This document shows positions 33,875 to 45,781 of a stretch of 64,000 nt of DNA, piece after piece. The first letter of the stretch is position 1. Each line of letters opens with the position of its first letter. The notes beneath the pieces were generated by a model, which was not told where the DNA came from, did not search any database, and saw only the letters and a program-made list of their open reading frames with translations. Source of the stretch: Chamaecrista fasciculata (taxonomy: Eukaryota; Streptophyta; Magnoliopsida; Fabales; Fabaceae); the NCBI GenBank assembly GCA_003254925.1, contig QANZ01051348.1:52610-116609 (forward strand), given 5' to 3'. The position numbers were made by a program, and so were the translations under genes.

Positions 33875-36592
33875 ATGCTTCGCAAATCCCTACTCATAGC
33901 ATTCCTCTTCAATTTGTTGTTCTTTGGATATGCGGATCCTGATAGGAATTGCACCAAGACCAGCCACTATGTCGATTTGGAGTCCGAGTTCAACATGGTT
34001 CAGCACCAGCTAAGAGGGTATGTTAAAATCATCGATGACTGTCAATTTAGGGTTTCCCAATTTGATATGCTTTCTGGTTCCGATGTTCATTGGTGGGGTG
34101 CATCCTCTTCTGATTTTGATAACTTCACGGGGGGATTCATTGTCTCTGATCATAAATTGACCAACACTTATAAGAATGCTAGTTTTGTCGTGCGTTTGAT
34201 GAAAAACGTTACATGGGAGATGATCCAGGTTCTGGCTGTGTGGGATCTCCCCACCGCCTCAGATTTTGGGCATGTTTTACTGGGAGACTTGATCAATAAA
34301 ACCGCGAGTTCTCCTAGTTTGGCACCCTCGCCTTCAAGCAACAACGATAATGGGACGGAGAAGGCTGGTATTATTGATACGGAGCCGACAATGTTTGAGA
34401 ACTGTAAGGCTTTAAAGAAGGATTTCAGACTTAGATGGACGCTAAATGTTAAGGAGGATTACATTGATATTGGTTTGGAGGCTGCAACTGGGATTATGAA
34501 TTACATGGCATTTGGGTGGAAGAACCCAAATTCTACTAGTTCAGAACTCATGATTGGAGCAGACGTAGTTGTTACAGGGTTTAAGGAAGACGGTTTGCCG
34601 TTTGTGGATGATTTTTACATTACCAAGTATAGTGAGTGTGTGACAAAGAGTGATGGTTCAGTTGAAGGTGTTTGTCCTGATTCAGTCTATGAAGGGGAAG
34701 ACGGTGTTCGTGCAAAAAACAACACCAAGTTAATTTATGGGCATAGGAGGGATGGGGTCTCATTTATTAGATATCGGAGGCCGTTGATTAATGTGGACAA
34801 GAAGTATGATCACCCGGTGAACCATACAGCAAATATGACTGTGATTTGGGCTTTGGGATTAATTAAGCCTCCTGATTCTATTCAGCCTTACTATCTTCCC
34901 AAGAATCACGGGGGGTCTCCATTTGAGACATATGGGCATTTGGTTCTGAATGTATCAGAGCACATGAATGATTGTTTAGGTCCTGTGGACGCAGAGGACA
35001 AGGAGGATCAAGATATTATCATTGCAGATGCAAAAGTTCCTTTGGTGGTTTCATCTGGCCCACCATTACATTACCCAAACCCTCCAAATCCAGAAAAAGT
35101 TCTTTACATCAACAAAAAGGAAGCTCCTGTCTTAAGAGTGGAAAGAGGGGTGCCGGTTACGTTTTCAATACAAGCCGGGCATGACGTTGCACTTTATATT
35201 ACTTCAGATCCACTAGGTGGAAATGCAACACTGAGGCATCTGAATGAGACTATTTATGCCGGAGGACCTGAAGCTGAAGGAGTTCAAGCTAGTCCCACAG
35301 AGTTAGTTTGGGCTCCTGACAGGAACACTCCTGATCACATCTACTATCACTCATTGTTTGAGCAGAAAATGGGTTGGAAAGTAGAGGTAGTTGATGGGGG
35401 TCTGTCAGACATGTACAATAACAGTGTTGTTCTGGATGATCAACAGGTTACTTTCTTTTGGACATTGTCCAAGAGTTCCATATCTATTGCAGCTCGTGCC
35501 GAGAAAAAAAGTGGATATCTTGCAATAGCATTTGGAACTGGAATGGTAAATAGTTATGCTTATGTGGGTTGGATTGATGATAAAGGTGTTGGTCGTGTAG
35601 CCAGTTACTGGATTGATGGAAAGGATGCCTCAAGTATACATCATACAAATGAGAATTTGACATATGTGAGATGCAAAACGGAAAATGGCATCATTACTTT
35701 GGAATTTACACGTCCCTTGGACCCATCTTGTCGTCGAGAGGCTAGACCAGAATGTAGAAATATTATTGATCCGACAACTCCTCTTAAAGTTGTTTGGGCA
35801 ATGGGTGCTTCATGGTCTAATGAGCATCTTTCTGAGAGGAACATGCATTCTGCTATGAGCAATAGGCCTATCCGTGTACTACTGATGCGTGGCTCTGCAG
35901 AAGCTGAACAGGACTTACTACCTGTTTTGGCTGTGCATGGCGTTATGATGTTTCTTGCATGGGGTATCTTGCTTCCTGGTGGTATATTGGCGGCCAGATA
36001 CACAAAACATCTAAAGGGTGATTTATGGTTCAAGATTCATGTTTACTTACAATACTCAGGGTTAACCATTACCTTACTTGCTCTTCTCTTTGCTGTGGGT
36101 GAGCTCCGGGGATTTCATGTCAGTTCATTACATGTTAAATTCGGCATTGCTGCGATATTTTTTGCTTGTATACAACCAGTGAATGCGTCGCTACGACCTC
36201 AGAAACCAACAAATGGAGAGCATGTTCCCTTTAAGAGGGTTATTTGGGAATACTTTCACATAATTGTTGGCAGATCTGGCATTATCATAGGCATTGCAGC
36301 ACTGTTTAGTGGGATGAAGCATCTGGGAGACAGATATGGGGCTGAAAATCTACATGGGCTCAATTGGGCCTTGATAATTTGGTTCATAGTTTGTGCCCTG
36401 ATAGTTGTTTATCTGGAATATCGTGAAAGGCAGATATTAAGAAATCAGATATTTGGAAGAAGCAATTGGGTGTTTGGTAATCTTGATACGGATGATTCCC
36501 TTGATCTCTTGAGCCCAACCAGGATAGCTGCCGAGGAGGAGTCACAACAGTCTCATAGAATGGAAGTACAGTTAGAACCTTTGACCAGATAG
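33875..36592 (+). CDS. DM13-DOMON-cytochrome b561 membrane protein (At5g54830-like)
   Basis: A single exon of 905 residues, close to the Arabidopsis relative. The ATG at 33875 opens a clear signal peptide (MLRKSLLIAFLFNLLFFGYA); the frame extends upstream only to a TTG. Regions in order: DM13 (about 45-140, HWWGASSSDF, VLAVWDLP), first DOMON (about 175-330, FRLRWTLNV, YMAFGW), a linker with a GHDVALYITSDPLGG block, second DOMON (about 520-660, QVTFFWTLS, GYLAIAFGTGM), and a b561 core of membrane helices (about 683-865) with four likely haem-ligand His in LAVHGVMM, FKIHVYLQ, SSLHVKFG and EYFHIIVG. N-glycosylation sites are many. Family members carry electrons across a membrane, usually from ascorbate; the partner here is unknown. 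Confidence 0.93.
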   Translation: MLRKSLLIAFLFNLLFFGYADPDRNCTKTSHYVDLESEFNMVQHQLRGYVKIIDDCQFRVSQFDMLSGSDVHWWGASSSDFDNFTGGFIVSDHKLTNTYKNASFVVRLMKNVTWEMIQVLAVWDLPTASDFGHVLLGDLINKTASSPSLAPSPSSNNDNGTEKAGIIDTEPTMFENCKALKKDFRLRWTLNVKEDYIDIGLEAATGIMNYMAFGWKNPNSTSSELMIGADVVVTGFKEDGLPFVDDFYITKYSECVTKSDGSVEGVCPDSVYEGEDGVRAKNNTKLIYGHRRDGVSFIRYRRPLINVDKKYDHPVNHTANMTVIWALGLIKPPDSIQPYYLPKNHGGSPFETYGHLVLNVSEHMNDCLGPVDAEDKEDQDIIIADAKVPLVVSSGPPLHYPNPPNPEKVLYINKKEAPVLRVERGVPVTFSIQAGHDVALYITSDPLGGNATLRHLNETIYAGGPEAEGVQASPTELVWAPDRNTPDHIYYHSLFEQKMGWKVEVVDGGLSDMYNNSVVLDDQQVTFFWTLSKSSISIAARAEKKSGYLAIAFGTGMVNSYAYVGWIDDKGVGRVASYWIDGKDASSIHHTNENLTYVRCKTENGIITLEFTRPLDPSCRREARPECRNIIDPTTPLKVVWAMGASWSNEHLSERNMHSAMSNRPIRVLLMRGSAEAEQDLLPVLAVHGVMMFLAWGILLPGGILAARYTKHLKGDLWFKIHVYLQYSGLTITLLALLFAVGELRGFHVSSLHVKFGIAAIFFACIQPVNASLRPQKPTNGEHVPFKRVIWEYFHIIVGRSGIIIGIAALFSGMKHLGDRYGAENLHGLNWALIIWFIVCALIVVYLEYRERQILRNQIFGRSNWVFGNLDTDDSLDLLSPTRIAAEEESQQSHRMEVQLEPLTR

Positions 36593-37395
36593 ATAGTAAG
36601 TTGATCTGTTGTGCCAAGTTTTGGAAATTCTCATAATCAAAAAAGGGCTGGAAGGATTCTCATTTGCTTGAAGGCCTTTTTCAAATCTGTTTTTGAGGTG
36701 CTATGGGAGGCAATTGGTATTTTATTCTCTTAAACAGATGTTCTGTTCTGTGAAGAAGTAGCTTCTCAGCAACATGTATTTCCTGTAGTCAGTACATCTA
36801 CGACTAAATAGGTTACATCATTTTTCTACTCTAGCTGCTACACTCTACGTGACTTTGCACCCAGTTTTGGAAAAATATAATACAATCTGTGGGCCTCACA
36901 GATTTTTCATTTGCTTGGAGGCTTTTTCTTTTTTGGAATTTGTTTTGAGGTACAGCTTCAACATGTATTTCCTATAGTCAATATATCTTCAATGAAATAG
37001 GTTACAACATTTCTCTACTATAGCTGTTGAATTCTTTTAAGGAAGGACAGAAAAATTGAACTTTACCAAGTGGAAATTTTCTTGTGCATTAAGATGGATT
37101 CTGTATGCTTTGTTTGATACTATCCTAGATTTTTTTGAGGCATGGAAAGTAATTCAACCAAGAGCATTGTTGTAAACTTTGGGATGCAGAAAATAAACTA
37201 TAATATCATCGACATTCTTATCTTCCCAATATCAATTGGTATTAGATTCCATGTGATTGCTTGTTTCTTCATTTTATGTCTTATGCTATCACTCCCTGTC
37301 ACACGAGAGCCTAACTATGATAACTGTTATCTTAATTGGCAAGAAATCAGTGGCAAGGAGTCTAGACCAGTTCTGACCTTATGTCTTACTTTTAA
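36593..37395. other. 3' region of the DOMON gene with an internal tandem duplication
   Basis: Two related blocks, about 36658-36838 and 36905-37028, share catttgcttg.aggc, tttgaggt, caacatgtatttcct.tagtca and aaataggttaca with the same order. They look like a partial duplication within the 3' UTR. No ORF with family resemblance is present. Confidence 0.6.
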
Positions 37396-37831
37396 GGCCA
37401 AAGTATACTTTTAGTCCTATAACTTTTGTCTAGGTCTCAATTTGGTCCCATAACTTTTTTTGTTACGCTTTTGGTCTCATATCTTTTGTTCAGGTTGCAG
37501 ATTTGGTCTCGTGTTGCATTTTTTGTCCCATATCTTTGAGTTAGCTTGCAGAATTGGTTCTTTGGTCAGATTGCAGAATTGGTCTCATATCTTTGAGTCA
37601 AGTGTAGAATTAGTCTCATATCTTTGGGTTAAATGGGATTGACGGGTGGAATTTTTTGCAAAGATATGATATCAATTCTATAACTCGATCGAAAGATATG
37701 GGACCAAGAGTGATACGAGACAAAATCTGCAACTTGAGCAAAAGATATGGGACCAAAAGTGCAACAAAAAAAGTTATAGGACCAAATTGAAACTTGAGCA
37801 AAAGTTGTGGGACCAAAAGTGCACTTTGACC
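37396..37831. mobile_element. Palindromic MITE, Mutator-like, with perfect 9-bp target duplication
   Basis: ggccaaagtatacttttag at the left and ccaaaagtgcactttgacc at the right are inverse. tacttttaa occurs at 37387-37395 and 37832-37840. This copy gives the cleanest duplication of its family (others: 13239, 14327, 44332, 51353, 52065, 62525). Confidence 0.85.
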
Positions 37832-38039
37832 TACTTTTAATCTTAAACTGCTACTACCATGGAGAGCATATCTCAGTCTATAAAATTTACAAACTTTGTG
37901 TGGAAATCGGATCTTCTATCATTGCCCTCTCTACATTTCTCTGTAATTGGAAAGTTTTGGACCATTTGATTAATCTATCAGTTGCTAGCTTGCCACGTCA
38001 CGTCATAAAATGTCTCTTCTTCCATTCTTGATCACTTAT

Positions 38040-38272
38040 AGTGATCTCCCTTCTTCCGCCGCCGCTCTCCGGTGCCGGCATCGCGTCCTCCAGTCGGAAC
38101 GCGGTGGCGCCGATGGATGTTCACAATCAGGAAAAAGATGAAGGAGAAGCTTCCATTTAATGACATGTCAAAATGGGAGCAGTTAGATCAATTGGATGAC
38201 TCATATTTGTTTAAATTTAGACTGAGGCATACTATGGAATTTCATTGATGTAATTTCATGTGTTAGGGTTAA
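38040..38272 (+). other. Exon-like GC-rich fragment of unknown origin
   Basis: A C/G-rich block (38045-38120, ccgccgccgctctccgg) stands out from its AT-rich surroundings and runs into a frame reading WRRWMFTIRKKMKEKLPFND.. SKWEQLDQLDDSYLFKFRLRH before a stop at about 38246. An ATG at about 38113 in another frame stops quickly. It could be a gene fragment or the first exon of an unannotated short gene. I do not recognise it. Confidence 0.3.
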
Positions 38273-39033
38273 AAGAGATTTGTTATCTTTTCTTTTGCTT
38301 GCAACCATTTGCTGTTTCGATTTATCAATTGTGGGCATCATTGAGAATGACATCTTTGACTACATATGATATGAAAGGCTGAAGACGTTCCCTTCCGTAT
38401 GTTCAATTGAGTTTTTTTTTTTCTTTAACGAAATGAGTAAACTATCAGTTTGATTTTATATCTTGTGAACATTATTATTTTATTTCTTAAAAGTTTTAAA
38501 ATGTTAAACTTAGTCTTTAAAAATTCATGATTCCTTGCAATTTAGTATTTTTAAAAACTGATTTGTATACTGTTAGAATATTCATAGAGACTAACTTATT
38601 GTGTCATGAATTTTCGGAGATTAAACTTAACATGTCAAAAAATGAAATACTAAAATAACAGCGCTCATTCAAATAAAAATGTACTTTTTCTTTATGAAAG
38701 TTCATAATCATTTATAATCTTGACTCTCCCAGATTATATTTTCTCATGCTCAACTGTCGTACTAACATGCATGGAAGCACAAACTAGCAACAATATTAAT
38801 CCACGGCTTCTTTCATCTATGTAAGAATATCATGATGCTCCTTTAAGAGGAGGCAAATCCATTGATAGATCGATAAATAGATTAAAAGAAAAAAAAGAAA
38901 TAATAATAATACAAATGCTATTTAATAGATGAAGTCATCTTCTACAAAACTTCAAAGCAGTAAGCAAATTTTCAACACCTAGTGCTAAAACCTCTCTGTA
39001 AGTGATATAATTTCCAGCCATCAAAACTTAACT

Positions 39034-42000
39034 TCAGTTTGACTTGCCTTTCTTGAAACTTCCCTTTTTGTGAGACTTCTGTATTTTTTTCTGAGGTTTC
39101 AATTTGCCTGAGTTTGCAGAAGCCTTCCCTTTATCACTCCATTGTTTTTTCTCTTTCTTCACATTATATGTCTTGATAGCCTATTTTCCAGAAACACAAG
39201 TTAAAAACAAGGTAGATATCAGTTAAAATTGGAGCCAAGATTAGAAAAGGACTCAAGTGTACCTTGTCAACATTGAGAATCTCATGGGAATTCTTGGAGA
39301 AGATCTTGTTCAACACTTTCTCTGTTTGCTCCTTCTCCTGTGATCCAATCCCTGATCCTTCCACGACTGGCAAGAACTGGATAAAAACAATGCAATGTAA
39401 GGGGATAAACTAATTTGATTACACAAGAAGCTTCTGCATAAAAATATTTTCATGGATCAGAGAGATTTATAACTGTAACATATGAGCGATACCTTCCGAT
39501 ATTTTCCCTTATGAGGAGCAGCCTTTTCGCCTGGCAATTTCTTGTCGAATTTTCCACCACTAGCTGTTGCAGTTGCCGCTAACCCAGCTACATTACCCAG
39601 TTCATCCTTGGTAACTTTCCTTGGTGCAGCCTGAGTTCCAGTAATAGGCAGAGCTGTAGCAGCCAACTGAACATGGCTGCACAGAAGGTTAATCCATTTT
39701 CACAACATGTATGAGAGAAAACACTAAAACAAGAATGTGTGCAAATGGGAAAGAAACAGGGTAAAGATATAAATTTCATATATATATATATATATATTAA
39801 AGCACTAGTTCAAGGAGGGGACAAACTTGAGGAAAACCTCATCACCATCTAATTTTTGGAAGAATTGTCCTAAACTTGGAGGAGTTACCACCAGGCAACA
39901 AGGATAGAGACAAGAACAATAAGAAAAAATAGTATTTTAAGCAGAAGATAGGGCACCACAAGGTGTGTAAGAATACAAGTTTACAATTGAGAGTATCAGG
40001 GAATTCTTTAGCAAGGTAATCCAAACTTCACTAAAGCAAGTTATATGAACCATGACAGTAAACCGAACTTCAATAGCAAGGACTAGAAAAAGACTAGTGG
40101 AGATGGGAAGAAAGTTGGAGAGCGCACACAATCGAAAATAAGGCAATACATGAACATATATTGTGGGTGCCAAGCCACCTAAGTTGTACATTTAAAAAAG
40201 CAGCCAATGATCCATAAAATAGGAGCTTGATAAAACTATTACTTATTTTTCCAATAAATAGTAACAAAACAACTTTCTGTGAAACTAACAGTTCAAGAAC
40301 TAGCTGAAATTTTAGAAAGAAACCTTGGCAAAGCACCAACTTTCGCAGCTTGTTTCAGGTTCTGTAGCCTATTCTTCTCCTGTTTTTCAATCCTATTCTT
40401 CTTATTATCTCTTCTTTTAGCAAAAGGATCTTCTTCTGGATCTGCAAAATGTTATGATGTTTATCAGTGATAGTGATAGTGTGATACAACTCTTCACATA
40501 AATGTGAACCAACAAATGCAGGCACGGGCAAGCATGCATAGCTAGACATGGGAAAACTTCTACAAAACAAGACTCTACTGGCATCAATTATAACTCAATA
40601 AAAAGTAATGCATTGATATAAGTGGCATAAATTATGTTCGCAAATGATTTGGGGTGGCTAACCTCAACTAACAAATATCACCATTTAAAATGATTGGTTC
40701 AAGAATGAGAAAAAGATATGGCACTGTAGCCAACAGTTATAGGAAAGAAAAGGCCAGTAATAAAATAGGTCAGTAGTCCAATCTGGCTCCATATGCAGTG
40801 ATAGAAACCTATCAAGCACTGGCACTTCATACTAAGGGAGTGTTAAAATGTATGGCACATGTCCATGACCTTCACAGATTTGACACGATACAACACATGT
40901 TCATGAGTGACAAAATTTAAAATCATTTTTTCACAGCTCCGATATAATGAAATATAGAAAAACTTGACACATGAATATTTCATGAATAGAAATTATAATT
41001 TTTGAAGTTCTCATCAAAATTATAGACATTCAAGTATTTCTTCATTTTGTCGACTATTGCTGAATTACAATATCTATATACATATATCCCATGTCCATGC
41101 AATGTAATTTTAGAAATTTAACATGTTGATGTATCGTGTCCCATATCTAGGTCTGTGTCTGTTTATGTCAACTAGACCGATTAGTTATTTCTGAAGTAAT
41201 ATTATAAAGTTATATATGTGAGAAAATCAATTAAGAATTAAAAATTCCAACAAAATAAATAGAGATGTGCATTTTATTTAAAATTTTCAATAGCTACAAG
41301 ACATACAACTTAATAAATACCCATAATTTTAATACAAGAAAAATGTAAGATTATAACACTATAAAAACGTAAAAATTTATGCAATTTAGTAAAACTAATT
41401 TAAGATTTATTTCTAAATTTTGTAAGTGACGTAAATCTAATACTTGTTCAAAGAAACTCTGCTGGTCTCTGACATATTCTATGTAGCTGACGTAGTGTAT
41501 ACACCACTGACATATTCTTTAAGTTTCACATTGATCCAAATAACATATTCAGGCTCCATATAAGGCCAAACTATCAGACATGCAGGCCTTCATGTTAAAG
41601 GGTTTGAAAGAGCTTCCAATGAACTTCACACATAGTAAAAGAGTTCAAAGAACTGGTGGTTGGTTTACCAGTTCAACTGTGAAGTCTGCCCTTATAGCAT
41701 TATTTATTGGACCAGGTTTCTTCACACAAGGATTGTGGCGAACAATATAAAAACCATACAAACAAGTGTAACCAAAACACAAAAAGCAGCTTTTGAAGGA
41801 AAATCAATATCTTAGCTTGACAAAAGTGATCAGTGGGGAGAAAAAGTATTTAGAGGGACTTCAGAGTTCAGACTAAGCATTGTATAATACTATAATATGC
41901 TAGTTTCAAATGAAATAACTATGTTCAAAAACATAAAGAATCTGACAATGTATTGTGATATAGCATTTAATCTAACATGTCATTAAATTATTCAAATTCT

Positions 42001-43944
42001 TCCATTAATAGTTTTATTTCAGATCTCCTTGCAATTGATATACAGTGCTCCAATAGTTTCTTGAGTGCAGAACATGTCTAATACTGTTTTCCATGTTTCT
42101 TCCCAAAATTAAAACTTTTACTCAAATATACGTGGTAGGTATGAGGGTGCTCAACAGTGATAGTGAAAAGGTGTCCAAACTTTTGAATTAAACGGGTATA
42201 AAAATAGTAAACGTGATTGTAACAACAGCTCCTTCATAAGGAAGTAGTAGTTACCAGCATTCATTTTCGCCTCAATAATAGGTATAGCCTCTTCATCATT
42301 TGCATGATCATAACCAAATCTGCGTTTCCATGTCTTGGACTGTTCATCAAAAACAATCTTGTCTTTCTTACGATTCTTTATTCCTGAAAAGTAACATAAC
42401 AGTAGAGTTGAATGGTTAGATAGGACACAAGGCCCAATCTGACTACATTAAATCTCACAGGCGAGATTTAAGAATAATGTATTAAAGTTCTCAAATATGA
42501 AAACATTTGTCTGGCACATATGCTGGATGACTAACCTTTCTTCTGGGCAAATTGTTCCCATTTTGTTGGAGGTTTTGGCTTTGGTAGCTGAAAGCATTAT
42601 AGACTTCATGAGTAAATAATTTCATTGTGTAGGAATACAAAAGGAAAACACCAAAACAATGGAATATAAAGCACAGATAAACGATACATAGCTAATCCAT
42701 TTCAAATTAAAATATAAATATACCATGAAAATTATTTCCTTCAACAAAGCTTTCTTAATCTATTTTTCCCTTTTGAAATAATACTATCTTTGTGTATTGC
42801 TTTCAAGTATTCTTCTAACCAATAAAAATATAAGCTTAACACAAGACCGAGACAATAAATTACTGATTCTTTCTCGTCCACAAATAACCAACTTATCCAT
42901 TGACATAATTACTCACAGAACCAAAATATACCTAAAACATGTTCCACTGTTGCTTCCAAGCATTTTTTCTCATGGGTGCAAATACTTAGACGTGTACTGT
43001 CCAGTGCATGCCAATAAATATGATAAAGAAAAAACATTCAACAGATGCATCTCTTGATGCTCTGAAAAAATAAATTTTGTCCAGTCTAACAGAAAGCATG
43101 TCTATGAAACCAAAAAAAGAAAAACTAACATGTAGTTCTAAAGCTGGTCGCATAAACCAATTCCTTCTACTTAGTACTTACAGTGAGAAATTGCAATTCA
43201 CCTAAAGATTCCAGTGGTGAGGATTTCATGAACGAAAGGCACAACAATGCATAATTTACATATGATCCCACAGAATGCTACATTAGCAATAAAAAAACTT
43301 ACATGCTTCTCTCTTGGCAATTTAGTCACTGGTGGTGGCAGCTTGACAAGAGGTCCATCAACATCTTCCGTAGAAGGCAAGTTAAAGAGACTATCTGCAA
43401 TAGTTTGAACCAACTCAGTGCCCCTTTCTAAACATTCCTTGACCAGCTCCTCCCTGTGTTCATTAAAGATATTAAGGTTAACCAATGGCAATAAGAAATC
43501 TGTGTCTCTCTTCATAAGTAGGAAGTATGAGAAGGATATTACAACTTTCAGCAACAATTTAAAGGTGGAGATAAAAGAGAAATATGGAGTGATCAACAAT
43601 CAGAATTCACACCTTGTCCTAACTAAATGCTCACCACTAAGCAAGTAAAATCTATTAACTATAACTATTCTCAAAAATTAAAAATTAATAAGCATTCGGC
43701 ATAACACGAGTTAGCTACTAAACTTTCCTTTCTCATTCGATTCAACAAGCATCAAATAAAGAGAGAACACAAATTCAAAGAGAATAGGGCTTACAAGTGT
43801 TAAACAAAGGAAAAAACAAGAGGCATAGAACAAAATCATGAACCTGGAGGAAGGTTGGGAAGGGAAGCTATGATGAGGATTGAACGCCATGAGGTTTCCA
43901 AGGTCCACTTGAAACTGCTTCTGGCTCTCCATCTCCACCGCCAT
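39034..43944 (-). CDS. RRS1: Ribosome biogenesis regulatory protein RRS1
   Basis: Eight exons on the minus strand: 43844-43944, 43303-43453, 42536-42587, 42255-42383, 40324-40441, 39493-39676, 39263-39376, 39034-39180. All join in phase to 331 residues, near the plant family length. Recognised blocks: [11 protein letters not shown] (about 14-24), [94 protein letters not shown].., [28 protein letters not shown] and a Lys-rich tail. In yeast Rrs1 works with Rpf2 to load 5S RNP on the 60S precursor; a nucleolar role here follows from that. It is oriented tail-to-tail with the DOMON gene. Intron 4 is 1.8 kb. Confidence 0.95.
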
Positions 43945-44331
43945 TAGAGGCAGAGGTTCAACAGAAAAACTAAAATCAAGAGACTTGACAACGCCTTATT
44001 ATCTGCAGACCGTAGCAATAATGTTATTAAAATCGGACCGGAGTGTGATTAAATGCAAGGTGTTCATTTGATTGAAATAATAAACCAAAAGATGCAAGAG
44101 TCGCAGCTCACAACAAATTGCAATAGTAAGGAATCAACATATACATACCTCAAGTTTTAAGATTTTTTGAATAAGGACGACGAAAACCCACGTCTAGCAA
44201 AAACCCACGAAGCTACGAACACCAGCGAGAGAGAGAGTGAAGGAAGCGGCGTTCCTCTCTATTCTTCTTGCAGGTGTTTGGTACAATTAGAATAGGTTAG
44301 TGATTAGGGACTATTTGACAAGAAAAAACAA

Positions 44332-44754
44332 GGTCAAAGTACGCTTTTGGTCTCATAACTTTTGCTTAAGTCTCAATTTGATCCCATAACTTCTTTTGTT
44401 GCACTTTTGATCTCATATCTTTTGCTTAGGTTGCATATTTGGTCCTGTGTTGTACTTTTAGTCTCATATGTTTGGGTCAGGTTGCAAAACTGGTCTCATA
44501 TATTTTGATTAGGTTGCAAAATCGGTCTCATATCTTTAGGTTATGTGCAGAATTAGTCTAATATATTTGGGTCAGGTTTACAAAGATATGAGACTAATTC
44601 TATAATCTGGTCAAAAGATATGGGACCAAAAGTGATGTGGGGACCAAATATGCAACTTGAGCAAAATATATAGGATTAAAAGTGCAACCAAAAAAATTAT
44701 GAGACCAGATTGATACCTGAGAAAAAGTTATGGGACCAAAAGTGTACTTTGACC
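44332..44754. mobile_element. Palindromic MITE upstream of RRS1 (GGTCAAAGTGCACTTTTGG family)
   Basis: ggtcaaagtacgcttttgg and ccaaaagtgtactttgacc are inverse ends. Flanks aaaaaacaa and aaaaagaat agree in 7 of 9 bases. It lies about 390 bp upstream of the RRS1 start codon. Confidence 0.75.
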
Positions 44755-44892
44755 AAAAAGAATTAGGGACAAGTTTTTTTTACATTGTTGGGCTTAGTCT
44801 GAATGGGGGCCCAGGGCAAAAAGTGGGAAAAAACTTACAAGAAAAAGCCAGAAACAAAAAAACAAGTGACCCGGCAATTTTTCAAAGTTTCA

Positions 44893-44936
44893 ACACATAG
44901 AGCATGGATTGCCCAAAAAAAAAACACAAAGAGCAT
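44893..44936 (+). repeat. Ultra-short retroposed insertion with 13-bp target duplication
   Basis: acacatagagcat (44893-44905) and acacaaagagcat (44924-44936) flank ggattgccc and an A run. Confidence 0.75.
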
Positions 44937-45177
44937 ACATGTGTGTTCTCAAACCTAGATTAACCATTGAAGATTGCGTGACTAACATATTAACTTCAAG
45001 GATGGATTAATTCTTGTAAGACAGAAAGTAACCGTACCATTAGAAGAAAAAAAGAACGCCCATCTTCTTATTTTATTAATTAAAAACATGAAGTTTCAAA
45101 TTTAATAATTATAATTATAATATAAGAAAATTACAAAATGGATGATGAACATTATTTTAATTTAGAAACAAATCGTT

Positions 45178-45470
45178 TGTGATAGGGAATAGCGGAATAG
45201 CCAGACTTCTCTAAGGAAGACCCTTTAAGACATAGCCCCTAAGTAAGATTACCCAAATGCCCCTCAGTGTCCCATATAAACCCAAGTCAGGTATGCCTCA
45301 TATTCATTCTCTCCTTTTACCCTCTCTTATACCACACTGACTTGGGCATCAGAGTCTCACCGTGGGGGGCCTCTCCCACGGCTAGACTGACTTTTGCAAG
45401 TACTGGGACATGGAGCTGGCCGGGAAGATATATGATATTGTATCAGTTTACGACTCTAATATTACATGAA
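45178..45470 (+). mobile_element. Possible solo LTR fossil
   Basis: A TATA-like ccatataaacc (about 45273) is followed by actgacttgggcatcagag and a C/G-rich cgtggggggcctctcccacgg, the common plan of the R-U5 part of plant LTR retroelements. No internal region or partner LTR is present. Ends are uncertain and no duplication was found, so this is a fragment of unknown family and age. Confidence 0.4.
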
Positions 45471-45781
45471 TCAATCAACTCATATTTTTTTATTTAGAGA
45501 CTGGTCTATTGATTTAATACAAAATAAATATTAAAAAATAAATTTTAACTAAATTTTATTTAAAGAAAATTAGATAATTATAATTATAATATGTATATTT
45601 ATCAAATGAAATAATCCCTATGAATTGTATGTAAAGTTTCAAAATATAATTTTTTTTATAAAAACAGTTATGACAAAATTCAATGCAAATTTAAAGCAAA
45701 CTAAATACCAAACTTAAAAAAACACCCACTTCAAATAATATCAGTTTTTTCAAAATTTATCTCAAACAACATCAATTTTAA

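Noticed and set aside
37142-37414. 90-codon frame after the DOMON gene
   Set aside because: No recognised motif, runs into a MITE end, AT-rich composition.
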